64,000 nt of DNA from Psychromonas aquimarina ATCC BAA-1526 (GTDB lineage Bacteria; Pseudomonadota; Gammaproteobacteria; Enterobacterales; Psychromonadaceae), in NCBI RefSeq assembly GCF_000428725.1, contig NZ_AUAM01000027.1:1-64000 (forward strand), read 5' to 3'. Shown piece after piece: positions 34,278-43,410 of this stretch (the first letter of the stretch is position 1; each line of letters begins with the position of its first letter). A program made the translations under genes and the position numbers. Under the pieces are notes generated by a model. The model saw only the letters and a list, made by a program, of their open reading frames with translations. It ran no database searches and had not been told where the DNA came from.

Positions 34278-35366
34278 TTATCTGCGCTTAGCTGTCAGCC
34301 AGTCTTTAACCTCCTGGTAGGTTCCCTTAAACTGTATTCTCTCGGCCTTTTTATCAAGCTGGAAGCGATACATAGGATCGTAATAATCATTAAGAACCTG
34401 GGTTATCCAGTTAAGGTGTCCCTGTGTACTGCCGGTTGTTTTCTGCTGTTTTAATGCCTCTTCCAGAACGACATTAAGAGTGTTGAATTTCTCTAATCCT
34501 AAACGCTTGCGGATACCATAAATACCGCGATGCAGGTATTCATCATAGGCCTGCCAGCCCGCCTCTTCACCTAGAGCACGGATAAACTTCTCAGTCATAG
34601 AAGTGCAGTATTCAAAACGCAGCCTCTCCAGACGAACCTCAAAGGGATCATCAACCACCACCATAGGTGAAGTTTTCATACTGCTGAACAGCGGCAGCGG
34701 TACATGAACTGTACCGATTGACTGAGATTCATCTTCGATAACCAGTGAGCTGCTGTGCTCAAATATTCTTAGAATATCAACCGCAAGCTGATTCTCATAA
34801 CTTATCTGTTTCGGCTGCGGGGTCACCTGTTTACCAAAACTTGAACCACGGTGATTAGCCCGGCCTTCAATATCCAGCCCGTTATCCAGCTCTTGAATAA
34901 GCAGAGTTTTACCGCATCCGGTATTACCGCCGACAATTATCAGCGGCTGCTCGCAGGCCTGTTCAATTACTTCAATAAGATAACGACGCAGTGCTTTGTA
35001 ACCGCCCGGTACAATATTAATATCAGTACCCTTGTCTTTAAGAAACTGAGTAGATAAGCGCGATCTTAAGCCGCCTCTGAAACAATAAAGCCAGGCGCCG
35101 GGGTTGGTCTGTTTAAATTCAGCCCAGGCATTGATTCTATTTTGTATATCATGCTCAACCAGCTGATGACCGAGCACAATCGCCGCCTCCTGGCCGCTGT
35201 TTTTATAACAAGTCCCCACCAGCTGGCGTTCACGATCCGTCATTAGCGGTAAATTAACACTGCCGGGAAAAGCGCCCTGAAGAAACTCAACCGGAGCGCG
35301 CAGGTCAATAAACGGCGTATCAGATAATAATAACGAACGAAATAACTGTTGATCTGTCTGATTCAT
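34278..35366 (-). CDS. selU: tRNA 2-selenouridine synthase
   Basis: A 362-residue protein that replaces sulfur by selenium in the wobble 2-thiouridine of tRNAs for Lys, Glu and Gln, using selenophosphate (also called mnmH/ybbB). The N-terminal rhodanese domain (about 10-130) has TPFIDLRAPVEF and the catalytic cysteine in WLYCFRGGLRSR near residue 94. The second half has a P-loop GGNTGCGKT near 148-156, GSSFGKQVTPQPKQISYEN and IEDESQSIG. The length matches E. coli SelU. It begins two bases after the selD stop, so the pair is a tightly coupled operon with the enzyme supplying its substrate. Confidence 0.95.
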   Translation of the reverse strand: MNQTDQQLFRSLLLSDTPFIDLRAPVEFLQGAFPGSVNLPLMTDRERQLVGTCYKNSGQEAAIVLGHQLVEHDIQNRINAWAEFKQTNPGAWLYCFRGGLRSRLSTQFLKDKGTDINIVPGGYKALRRYLIEVIEQACEQPLIIVGGNTGCGKTLLIQELDNGLDIEGRANHRGSSFGKQVTPQPKQISYENQLAVDILRIFEHSSSLVIEDESQSIGTVHVPLPLFSSMKTSPMVVVDDPFEVRLERLRFEYCTSMTEKFIRALGEEAGWQAYDEYLHRGIYGIRKRLGLEKFNTLNVVLEEALKQQKTTGSTQGHLNWITQVLNDYYDPMYRFQLDKKAERIQFKGTYQEVKDWLTAKRR

Positions 35367-35368
35367 TG

Positions 35369-36436
35369 TTAGACCACTGAAATAATCGGCTGCTGAGGTG
35401 CGGCCGGATGCATAGTACCAATCTGATGCAGGCTTACCGAATGCCGCTCAGCCGTTTCCATCAGCTGTGCCGCCTTATCCGGCGCCACCGAAATAAGCAG
35501 GCCGCCCGATGTCTGCGGATCACATAATATAGTTTTCTGCATATCACTAAGCGGGCTCACTTTATGTCCGTAACTGTCAAAGTTGCGGTGCGAACCGCCG
35601 GGCACGCAGCCCTGCTCCACATAATCGCTCACAGCTTCTAAGATCGGTACAGCGGAAAAGTCGATTGAAGCACACAAACCGCTGCCTTCACAAATCTCCG
35701 AAAGGTGGCCCAATAAACCAAAGCCGGTAACATCGGTCATGGCACTGACACCGTCCCCCTGCTCATCTAATCCGGCAAATTCAGCGCCGACTTTATTCAG
35801 CAGGCACATAGTATCGCGCGCCAGGTTTTTGTGCTGCGCTTTTAACAGGCCTTTTTTCTCTGCCGTTGTTAAAATGCCGATGCCCAGAGGTTTAGATAAA
35901 AACAGTAAATCTCCCTCTTTAGCCTGACTATTCTGCTTCACTTTACTGGTCGGTACTATGCCGGTGACAGCCAGGCCAAAAATCGGCTCAGGCGCATCAA
36001 TACTGTGTCCGCCGGCCAGAGATATGCCCGCTTCACTGCAGACGGCGCGACCGCCGTCAATCACTTTAGCGGCAATGGAAGCGTCAAGCTTATTAACCGG
36101 CCAGCCGAGAATCGCGATTGCCATAATAGGTTTACCGCCCATGGCATAAATATCGCTGATTGCATTAGTTGCGGCTATACGACCGAAATCAAAGGCATCA
36201 TCAACGATAGGCATAAAAAAATCAGTGGTACTGATAACAGAGGTACCGTTACCCAGATCATAAACGGCCGCATCATCCTTATTTTCATTACCCACCAGCA
36301 GATTCGGATCTTGAAACTTAGGAAGTGCAGACTGCAGCATTGCATCTAATACTTTTGGAGAAATTTTACAGCCGCATCCAGCACCGTGGCTGTACTGAGT
36401 TAAACGTATATCACTTGATTCATGATCTGTTGGCAT
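35369..36436 (-). CDS. selD: Selenide, water dikinase (selenophosphate synthase)
   Basis: A 355-residue enzyme that makes selenophosphate from selenide and ATP. The N-terminal [15 protein letters not shown] has the catalytic residue as cysteine (not selenocysteine), followed by the essential lysine. Further family marks are [51 protein letters not shown]-like LAGGHSID and the C-terminal [10 protein letters not shown]. The ATG at 36436 has AAAGG upstream. In this window only the tRNA-modifying branch (selU) is present; selA and selB, needed for selenocysteine insertion, are not seen. Confidence 0.96.
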   Translation of the reverse strand: MPTDHESSDIRLTQYSHGAGCGCKISPKVLDAMLQSALPKFQDPNLLVGNENKDDAAVYDLGNGTSVISTTDFFMPIVDDAFDFGRIAATNAISDIYAMGGKPIMAIAILGWPVNKLDASIAAKVIDGGRAVCSEAGISLAGGHSIDAPEPIFGLAVTGIVPTSKVKQNSQAKEGDLLFLSKPLGIGILTTAEKKGLLKAQHKNLARDTMCLLNKVGAEFAGLDEQGDGVSAMTDVTGFGLLGHLSEICEGSGLCASIDFSAVPILEAVSDYVEQGCVPGGSHRNFDSYGHKVSPLSDMQKTILCDPQTSGGLLISVAPDKAAQLMETAERHSVSLHQIGTMHPAAPQQPIISVV

Positions 36437-36696
36437 TTTTGTACCTTTATCGAATTATTGAGACCTGATTGTACTCAACTGCGGGGCTGTTACAAAGTTC
36501 AATGCACTATTTATGCTGAAAAACAGCCGCAGCCTTGTCTCTGCCTGTAGATTATCTAACTTAACGGTACAAAAAATAGTCTTATACAGGGCTAAACAGA
36601 TGTAAATTCACCTTTGAAATCAAAACAGATTGCAATAAATATCGATTGCGCCATAGTAACGGAAAATTATTTATATATGTCGGAGATCAGGTAACA

Positions 36697-37692
36697 ATGA
36701 GCCAGATAAATCTACTTTTATTATGCGGCGGCGGCGGTGATGAACATGCTATATCACTGCTGTCAGCAAATTTTTTTGAAACGTCTCTTGCTAAGCTTGC
36801 TGATATTAATGTATTACGCGTTGAACTGGACAGTAATGGACAATACCGCACCCAGGAGGGAGATGAATGCGAACTCACTAACAGCAGACAGATCCGTTTT
36901 GCAGATAAAGAGCCGTGGCCTGTTGATTACGTTATTCCCTGTATTCATGGTTATCCAGGTGAGACTGGAGATATTCAATCCTATTTAGAGCTGATTAATC
37001 TGCCCTATTTCGGTTGTAATTCCGAAGCAAGCCGTAACTGTTTCAACAAAGTTACCGCCAAGATGTGGTTCAGCGCACTGGATATTCCCAACACACCTTA
37101 CCTTTTTCTTAATGATTATAATGAGCAGGCGCTTGCACAGGCAGAGTCGGCATTAAAGGAGTGGGGTTCGGTATTTATTAAAGCGGCCTCGCAGGGTTCT
37201 TCAGTGGGCTGCTATCGTGTTGACTCTCTGGAGCAGCTGAGCAGTTCACTGCAGGAAGCTTTTACTTACTCGCCTTATGTCGTGGTAGAAAAAACCATTA
37301 ATGCCCGTGAACTCGAAGTTGCTGTATATGAGTTAAACGGTGAGATTATCGCGACTAAACCCGGAGAAATCATCTGCGCGGATAATACCTTTTATACCTT
37401 CGATGAAAAATACGCATCAAACAGTCAGGCTGAAACAAAAATTGAAGCCGAAATCAGCTTAGAGATCTGTCAGCAGATCCAGGCCTATGCGGTAAAAGTA
37501 TTTAAAGGCATGAAATTAAGCCACCTGTCGCGTATCGATTTCTTCTTAACGCCGGACAATGAAATACTGCTCAATGAAATTAATACATTTCCGGGCTTAA
37601 CTCCGATTTCTATGTTCCCTAAAATGCTCCAGCATCATGGCGATAACTTCTCCGAGTTTCTATACAGCAGTATCAAAGGGCAGCTGGTTTAA
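36697..37692 (+). CDS. ddl: D-alanine--D-alanine ligase
   Basis: A 331-residue ATP-grasp ligase that makes the D-Ala-D-Ala dipeptide of peptidoglycan. I start it at [12 protein letters not shown] (36697, AGG nine bases upstream), where homologues begin. Visible are [14 protein letters not shown] (Ddl GGxSxEHxxS region), [18 protein letters not shown], the ATP-binding [27 protein letters not shown], and the metal-binding C-terminus [18 protein letters not shown]. It is a lone gene, not in the division cluster, so it may be a second Ddl; whether another copy exists cannot be told here. Confidence 0.92.
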   Translation: MSQINLLLLCGGGGDEHAISLLSANFFETSLAKLADINVLRVELDSNGQYRTQEGDECELTNSRQIRFADKEPWPVDYVIPCIHGYPGETGDIQSYLELINLPYFGCNSEASRNCFNKVTAKMWFSALDIPNTPYLFLNDYNEQALAQAESALKEWGSVFIKAASQGSSVGCYRVDSLEQLSSSLQEAFTYSPYVVVEKTINARELEVAVYELNGEIIATKPGEIICADNTFYTFDEKYASNSQAETKIEAEISLEICQQIQAYAVKVFKGMKLSHLSRIDFFLTPDNEILLNEINTFPGLTPISMFPKMLQHHGDNFSEFLYSSIKGQLV

Positions 37693-37719
37693 TCTGCTTT
37701 AACAGCCGCGCAGTAAAGT

Positions 37720-38475
37720 TTACTGCGCATCACCCCCCGGATACTCCAGCTGCCATTTCTGATATATTTTTTTAAGTTCACCGGAGTTATGCAGTCTTTC
37801 GATTCCCTCATCCCATAAGCGGCTTAATCTTAAGCCCTTCGCGGAAGATGAAAAACCAGGATAACAGCTGATAACCTGCAGCGGCTGAAACTTGTACTGC
37901 TGCATTTTGATCCTGCTGCTTTTGTTTAGCTCAAACTCAATATTAATCTTAAAACCGAGAAAAAAGTCCGCCCTGTTTTTCTGCAGCAGCGTAAGTGATC
38001 TTGCGCGGCTGTCGGTCTTGATAAGTTTTGCATTAATACTCTGCACAAAGGGTAATATGCTTATCTCTTTATTCACAGTAACGGTGTGCTTATCAAGCGA
38101 TGTAACTCCCTGCCAGTTATTGATAACCTGCGGATCAAAAAGCACTCCTATACTCTCCTGCGCCCAGGCATATTTCGGTTTTATAAAGCCGCTGACCGGA
38201 CTGCACAGGGAAAACAGATCCATGCGCCCTTGTCGAACAAAATTAATTCCGCGCTTATAGGGTAGAAATCTATGCACCAGTTCAAACTGCGGCTCAGGGT
38301 AAACAGCTTTTAATAAATCAAAATAGGCCCCGCGTTTATTCTCCTGACTCACTTTCGGCCAGATTTCACTTGTCCAGGTTATTACTGTCTGCGGTGCAGC
38401 CGAAGCCGCGATCGGCAGGCTGTGTATCAGCAGCACAATACCGGGTAATGTTTGCTTTAATCTTTTAGAAGCCAT
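37720..38475 (-). CDS. Periplasmic solute-binding protein, SBP_bac_3-like
   Basis: A 251-residue exported protein. A basic N-terminus and hydrophobic core (residues 9-27, ending SAA-AP) form a signal peptide; the rest is a diverged type II binding fold (VITWTSEIWPKVS, GAYFDLLKAVYPE, RFLPYKRGINFVRQGRMDLF, the second-lobe crossover DKHTVTVNKEISILPF, and a C-terminal LHNSGELKKIYQKW). It has no transporter genes beside it and is convergent with ddl. Its ligand is unpredictable. Confidence 0.75.
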   Translation of the reverse strand: MASKRLKQTLPGIVLLIHSLPIAASAAPQTVITWTSEIWPKVSQENKRGAYFDLLKAVYPEPQFELVHRFLPYKRGINFVRQGRMDLFSLCSPVSGFIKPKYAWAQESIGVLFDPQVINNWQGVTSLDKHTVTVNKEISILPFVQSINAKLIKTDSRARSLTLLQKNRADFFLGFKINIEFELNKSSRIKMQQYKFQPLQVISCYPGFSSSAKGLRLSRLWDEGIERLHNSGELKKIYQKWQLEYPGGDAQ

Positions 38476-38656
38476 TTTCTATCTGTAATCTCTGCGCTTA
38501 TTCTACTATGAACTGTTTCTGCGTGCCCGCAGGAATGTAAACAAGTTGTTAATTTACCATGCAAGACATCATTAGCATTGTGCAGCAGTCGCATATTTAA
38601 TATTTAGCAGTAACAAATCAATATAATGTTATCAATCACAGAGTCTAGAAACCGCG

Positions 38657-40039
38657 TTAAGAACAGCCGGCAGCGGCCTCCATCGGACGCCTGCGTTTAT
38701 GTACATCCTGCCATACAAGCGGTGCAACAATGATAAACAGAGCAATATTTGATAAAGGTAATGCCAGCCACACTCCGCTGACACCTAACCATTGCGGTAA
38801 GAAATAGAGAAAAGGCAGCTGAATCAGCATATTACTAACGGATATAGTCAGCGCTTTTACCCCTTTGCCGACCGCCATAAAATATACGGACGCTAAAACA
38901 ATAAAACCATCAAGGCACATAGCAAACAGATGCAGGCGGATCCCTGTGATTGTCTCGTTTGTTAAAGCTGCATTGCTTTTATTAAACAAGCTGATTAAAA
39001 CATCAGGGAAAAGGTTAAGCACTAACAGCCAGACTAATCCGGATGCCACCACAACCTTAACGGCCAGCAGCACTATTCTCTTTATATTTTGATACTGCTC
39101 AGCACCGTGATAATAACTAACCGGGGGCTGCATACCTTCGGCTAAACCTTCCGCCAGCAGGTAATAGAGGGTCATTAAATATCCTACAATAGCAAAAGCC
39201 CCAACGGTTAAGGGCGTACCATAGTGCATAAACAGACGGTTATGCAGAGCAACAATAAAACTGGTATATAAATACATAACTAAACATGAAGCGCCCAGAG
39301 TAATGATCCGCCATATTAGCTTAGGGTTGAATTTTAACCCGCCGCGTCTAACTCTTAATGCAGAACGTGATGAACAGAAATATATTAAAGCACCGATGCA
39401 CACAATCAGCTGTGCAGCGACTGTGGCTGCAGCGGCTCCCTGCAGCTGCCAGTCCAGCACTCCGATAAACAGGTAATCTAAAACGATATTAATGACGGCA
39501 CCAGATACCAGTAAGCCCGTGGCAATATTCGGACTCTGGTCATTGCGGATAAGCATAGGTAAAGAGGAAGCGCCGATAGTGATCAGCGAATACTGGGCAA
39601 GAACGGTTACATACTGTAATCCAAGTTCGAAAGTGATATCCACGGCTCCCTGCACCTGCAGTAAACTAGCGCCGAAAAGTGACAATACAGTATAAGAAAT
39701 AATACCAAGCAGAAACATCAGTATAAATGCCGCCGTCAACGCCTGAGAGCCGCTGTTATTATCCCCCTGACCGCGTTTAATTGAAATTAAAGTACCGCCG
39801 CCCATTCCAACCATCAAACCTAAGCCGCTGACTACAAATACAATCGGCCAGGCCATGTTAATAGCAGCCAGGCCTTGATAACCAACATAATGACCGACAA
39901 AAATACCGTCAATAATCTGATAAAGGCCGTTAACCAGCATAGCGGCAACCGACGGGACCGCATAGCGCCAGAATAAGCGCGTAATTGCCTTATCGGATGT
40001 AGTGAGTGTTTTGTTGTTTTGTGCTGCGATGATTTCCAC
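38657..40039 (-). CDS. MATE-family efflux transporter
   Basis: An inner-membrane pump of about 460 residues with 12 hydrophobic segments in two homologous halves, of the NorM/DinF-like MATE group that exports cationic drugs or metabolites with Na+ or H+. Family marks are AVPSVAAMLVNGLYQIIDGIFVG, GLAAINMAWPI and GMGGGTLISIKRGQGD. The frame extends to a TTG at 40045, but a GTG at 40039 has AAAGGG with a six-base spacer, so I take that as start. It is divergent from the LysR gene at 40158, a common arrangement for regulator and target. Confidence 0.88.
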   Translation of the reverse strand: MEIIAAQNNKTLTTSDKAITRLFWRYAVPSVAAMLVNGLYQIIDGIFVGHYVGYQGLAAINMAWPIVFVVSGLGLMVGMGGGTLISIKRGQGDNNSGSQALTAAFILMFLLGIISYTVLSLFGASLLQVQGAVDITFELGLQYVTVLAQYSLITIGASSLPMLIRNDQSPNIATGLLVSGAVINIVLDYLFIGVLDWQLQGAAAATVAAQLIVCIGALIYFCSSRSALRVRRGGLKFNPKLIWRIITLGASCLVMYLYTSFIVALHNRLFMHYGTPLTVGAFAIVGYLMTLYYLLAEGLAEGMQPPVSYYHGAEQYQNIKRIVLLAVKVVVASGLVWLLVLNLFPDVLISLFNKSNAALTNETITGIRLHLFAMCLDGFIVLASVYFMAVGKGVKALTISVSNMLIQLPFLYFLPQWLGVSGVWLALPLSNIALFIIVAPLVWQDVHKRRRPMEAAAGCS

Positions 40040-40157
40040 ATTCAACCCTTTCTATAAATTAGAGTGATGCTATTATCCTTTAAAACCAGATTGATAAAAG
40101 TTAGTATCCATCCGATATTCAGATAGATAAACAAAGTGACGCAGCTTAGGAGAAAAT

Positions 40158-41033
40158 ATGAACTGGACACTGGATCAGTTAGAGGCGTTTGTAACTTCAG
40201 TAAAACAAGGCTCTTTTTCAGCGGCAGCACGACAGCTGGGTAAAGCCCAGTCACGTGTCAGCACCGCGGTTGCAAATTTAGAAGCAGATCTGGGTTTTGT
40301 TTTATTTGACCGCAGTGCAAAGCTGCCGCAGTTAACAGCGGCCGGTGAAGATATGTTTATTGAGGCACAAGCAGTTTTAGGACAATGCCGGCGTCTGCAG
40401 TCACGTGCATTAACTGTATCAAGCGGTGAGGAAATTTCTTTTACTGTCGCTATGGATGAGGCGGTGCCGATCGCGGCCTTTGAAGAGTTTTTTCAACAGA
40501 CTGCTGTAAACTTTCCTCTGTTAAAAATGACCATTATCAACGGCTCTCAGGAAGATATACCACTGTGGGTAGATCAGAAAAAGGCTGATTTAGGCATTTT
40601 ATTTCACTTAAAAACCCTGCCTGATACTCTAGAGTTTATGCCGATTGGTCAGTTCAGCCATTCACTGATCGTCTCACCCGCCCATGCTTTAGCAGCAGTT
40701 AATGAACCGACACCTGAACAGCTCAACCACTATCGTCAACTAGTGATCTGCGACCGCACCGGCGTCACACAGGCAAAAGCGATCTCTTCTAACCACTGGC
40801 ATATCGACAGTTACTACTACATAACTGCCCTGGTGATCCGCGGTCTCGGCTGGGCACTGGTACCCGAGCACATAGCCAATGAGCAGTGGTACAGCGAGCA
40901 GTTAACCAAGCTGTCGACTAAAAATATTACTGATTCATTACTGGTAGAAATGGGAGTGGTAAAACGTTTAGATCAGGGATTTGGGCCGGTAATGAACTGG
41001 ATGCTGTCGGAAATAGAAGATATATTCAATTAA
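40158..41033 (+). CDS. LysR-family transcriptional regulator
   Basis: A 291-residue regulator: winged helix-turn-helix at residues 1-60 (LDQLEAFVTSVKQGSFSAAARQLGKAQSRVSTAVANLEADLG) and a periplasmic-binding-like effector domain at about 88-290 (ADLGILFHLKT, HSLIVSPAHALA, ALVIRGLGWALVPEHIA). The ATG follows TTAGGAGAAAAT. The 118-base divergent gap to the MATE gene probably holds its operator, making that pump the likely target. Confidence 0.92.
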   Translation: MNWTLDQLEAFVTSVKQGSFSAAARQLGKAQSRVSTAVANLEADLGFVLFDRSAKLPQLTAAGEDMFIEAQAVLGQCRRLQSRALTVSSGEEISFTVAMDEAVPIAAFEEFFQQTAVNFPLLKMTIINGSQEDIPLWVDQKKADLGILFHLKTLPDTLEFMPIGQFSHSLIVSPAHALAAVNEPTPEQLNHYRQLVICDRTGVTQAKAISSNHWHIDSYYYITALVIRGLGWALVPEHIANEQWYSEQLTKLSTKNITDSLLVEMGVVKRLDQGFGPVMNWMLSEIEDIFN

Positions 41034-41197
41034 TCAACAGCCGCTAACCATAGAGTCTTTTAAAATCATCAACTTGTACAGATAAATGATTAATCTTTGC
41101 AGATCTGCAGTTTTTATTTCTTTACCTTGCAAGAACAATTCAGTGATGTAAGCTTGACGGCAAATTTAAGAAGCCAGCTGTAAAGTGAGAAAATATA

Positions 41198-41752
41198 ATG
41201 GATTGTACAAGTTGTAATGTCGGCTCCCTAGAGCCAAGTTTTATCGAAGGTCAGTTTCGTGCTCATACCTGCACATCATGTAAGGGCAACTGGATTTTAA
41301 TTGAAGATTACGTTTCCTGGAAAGAAAGAAATCCTGAATATCAGTTTTCTGAACAATGCTCTTTTCAAGAGGACGGCACTGACAGTAAAAAAGCGTTATT
41401 ATGCCCGTCGACGGGAACAATAATGCGCAAATTCAAAATTTCATCCGCTACTGAACACCGCATTGACTACAGTGCCAATGCCGGCGGTCTATGGCTTGAT
41501 GCAGGAGAATGGGAGCTGCTGAAAAAAGAGGGGCTGGCAGGCTCCCTGAACTCGGTTATTTCTCAGCACTGGCAGAATAAAATCAGAGAGCAGAGTGCCA
41601 AGGATAATTTTGCCGATATTTATCTGGAAAAATTCGGAGCAGAAAACTACACAAAAATTAAAGAGTTTCGTCAATGGCTGGACAAACAGGAACAAAAAGC
41701 AGATCTAAGAGCCTATATTCTAGCTGAAGACCCCTACTCTGCAGAAAAATAA
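41198..41752 (+). CDS. zf-TFIIB-like zinc ribbon protein
   Basis: A 184-residue soluble protein. Its first 35 residues form a TFIIB-type zinc ribbon: MDCTSCNVGSLEP with a second CxxC in HTCTSCKGNWI. A second half-site (LLCPSTG) is followed by GGLWLDAGEWELL near residues 98-110, the segment that normally follows zf-TFIIB domains. The C-terminal third is helical and charged. Function unknown. The gene stands alone with GTGAG-type weak ribosome binding sequence upstream. Confidence 0.7.
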   Translation: MDCTSCNVGSLEPSFIEGQFRAHTCTSCKGNWILIEDYVSWKERNPEYQFSEQCSFQEDGTDSKKALLCPSTGTIMRKFKISSATEHRIDYSANAGGLWLDAGEWELLKKEGLAGSLNSVISQHWQNKIREQSAKDNFADIYLEKFGAENYTKIKEFRQWLDKQEQKADLRAYILAEDPYSAEK

Positions 41753-41832
41753 TCAGCAGTAAAACTATACCCGTTCCCATACTCTGTGTGGGAACTAGTG
41801 AAAGCTCCGTTACAATATTAAAACAATCCTGA

Positions 41833-42654
41833 TTACCGGGGCAGATATTTTAAGGCAATCTCATAAAACTGAGTTTCTCTTATTACACGCAGAGTATCCC
41901 ATATCTGCTGTGCCAGCTGCGGATGCTTATGCACAAAGCCATGCGATAACATTAAATAATAGGGTTTAACCGCGACAACAGGAGTTACCTTTACTACCTG
42001 CTGATAGTCCTCAGGGTATGCTTGTAATATCGCATCCCCCGTCACCTCCTGTACAACTATCCCTGCGACCCGTCTGCGCACCAGCATTTCAAAAGTCATT
42101 CTAGTGCTCAATGATTTTTTTACAGCGATCCCTTTATTCTCTAAATCCCCGACAATTGAATAACCTAAAGGGGCTGCAATCTTCGAATTTTTTAAATTTG
42201 TAAAATTCTGCCCGTCCCAGCTTAGTGACGAATCTTTTAAAGTATACAGTGAGTAAGCAATGGTAATTGTTCGACGAGATGTATCTAACGGGCCGCTATG
42301 AGTGCCGTCGCTGGTAGGATACCAGCCCGCTTGTAAACGTTCAGCTTTATAACTCGCATTAAAAATACCGTCTACGGAGTTCGCACCAAGCTCCTTTAAA
42401 CAGCGGGGCCAAGGGCGGCGAAGCAGTTTAATTTCTAATCCGGGAATTAATTGCTCAAGCATCTGTATCATTTCCACGGTGATGCCGGGTTCAAGCTTAG
42501 GAACAGAATCGTTATTTCCCATATAATAAGGAGGCTGCGCTTTATTTTCATAGGCGATAGTCAGCTGCACGGCTTCGACATGAAAAAACACACAACATAA
42601 ATACAAAACAGCTGTTCGTAACAACATTGTGCCGGCCCTTAATTGATACTTCAT
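41833..42654 (-). CDS. Periplasmic solute-binding protein, SBP_bac_3-like
   Basis: An exported protein of about 273 residues starting at MKYQLRAGTMLLRTA (42654), with a signal peptide ending near FFHVEA. The mature part is a type II binding fold: LTIAYENKAQPPYYMG, PGITVEMIQMLEQLIPGLEI, RRPWPRCLKELGANSVDGIF, SYKAERLQAGWYP, and a second lobe with SKIAAPLGYSIV. Weakly similar in plan to the binding proteins at 29.7-31.3 and 37.7 kb but not a recent copy. No transporter genes adjoin. Confidence 0.75.
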   Translation of the reverse strand: MKYQLRAGTMLLRTAVLYLCCVFFHVEAVQLTIAYENKAQPPYYMGNNDSVPKLEPGITVEMIQMLEQLIPGLEIKLLRRPWPRCLKELGANSVDGIFNASYKAERLQAGWYPTSDGTHSGPLDTSRRTITIAYSLYTLKDSSLSWDGQNFTNLKNSKIAAPLGYSIVGDLENKGIAVKKSLSTRMTFEMLVRRRVAGIVVQEVTGDAILQAYPEDYQQVVKVTPVVAVKPYYLMLSHGFVHKHPQLAQQIWDTLRVIRETQFYEIALKYLPR

Positions 42655-42850
42655 AAAATTAAGAATTGGCCAATAAATGAATATGATCAAGCATTAAAAC
42701 TGCACCGATAGAGGTATTTGTACTACAGCTGTTAAATAACACCAACTATTGTTCCTTTTCTGCCATATGGACGCAGCTGTGCTCTGCAGTCAAAATCAAA
42801 CTTAACCACAAGAAAACAGCTGCGCATATTGAATCTTAAACCGCGTATAG

Positions 42851-42889
42851 AAAAACACCCAGTTTATAAAACATAAACTGGGTGTTTGT
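42851..42889 (-). terminator. Strong intrinsic terminator
   Basis: AAACACCCAGTTTA (42853-42866) is perfectly complementary to TAAACTGGGTGTTT (42874-42887) across a seven-base loop. The T-run is on the minus strand, so it ends the transcript of the 33-residue gene at 42912-43013. Confidence 0.9.
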
Positions 42890-42911
42890 TACCTTACTAA
42901 GATCATCTTTA

Positions 42912-43013
42912 TTATTCATGATGCGATTTAATAATCACATCAATAAAAAAGTACATCATATAAGCAAAAATAACACCAGTAATACTAAGTATGCTAATAG
43001 AAACATAATCCAT
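42912..43013 (-). CDS. 33-residue single-span membrane protein
   Basis: An ATG at 43013 has AGGAG with a six-base spacer and opens a 33-codon frame: a hydrophobic helix over residues about 4-28 (VSISILSITGVIFAYMMYFFIDVII) and a short KSHHE tail. A strong terminator follows 25 bases after the stop, so this looks like a complete transcription unit of its own in an otherwise empty 750-base gap. Small proteins of this shape often act as subunits or regulators of membrane complexes (CydX, KdpF and AcrZ are examples); none of these matches in sequence. Confidence 0.65.
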   Translation of the reverse strand: MDYVSISILSITGVIFAYMMYFFIDVIIKSHHE

Positions 43014-43339
43014 AATAAACTCCTGTTTTCTGTACGCAGAAAGAATAATGAATAATTACAGCTTAAATAACTTATCCGCTTAAAGTAGAAGATATCTTCA
43101 ATTAACGGACTGATTAACAGCAATTATTACAAGTTAAGCGGGTGTGAAATACACCTCTCATCACAAATTGTTCAATTACTTAAATTAATTACCTAACATT
43201 ACCGTCTACACATAAGCAGCTTCACATCTGTTTTGATAGAAATAATTATCTCTGCCTGATTAGACTGCACCAGTTCGGTATAAAGCTATAATAAACACGA
43301 AATTTAAATCACTCACCAAGAATGGGCAACATACAAATT

Positions 43340-43373
43340 TTGTCATAAATCAGTCATATTCCTGCATTAACAT
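43340..43373 (+). promoter_or_regulatory. Pho box and promoter of the alkaline phosphatase gene
   Basis: TTGTCATAAATCAGTCATAT at 43340-43359 consists of two GTCAT half-sites 11 bases apart, as in the E. coli Pho box for PhoB. A TAACAT -10 candidate starts 9 bases after it (43368-43373), the spacing of PhoB-activated promoters where the box replaces the -35 element. The ATG lies 38 bases further on. Confidence 0.78.
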
Positions 43374-43410
43374 CATGATTGTGAACACTATTAATCAATA
43401 AGGAATATTT

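Noticed and set aside
37720-38475. Third copy of the 29.7-31.3 kb binding-protein duplication
   Set aside because: Only the general fold is shared; motifs and lengths differ too much for a recent duplicate.
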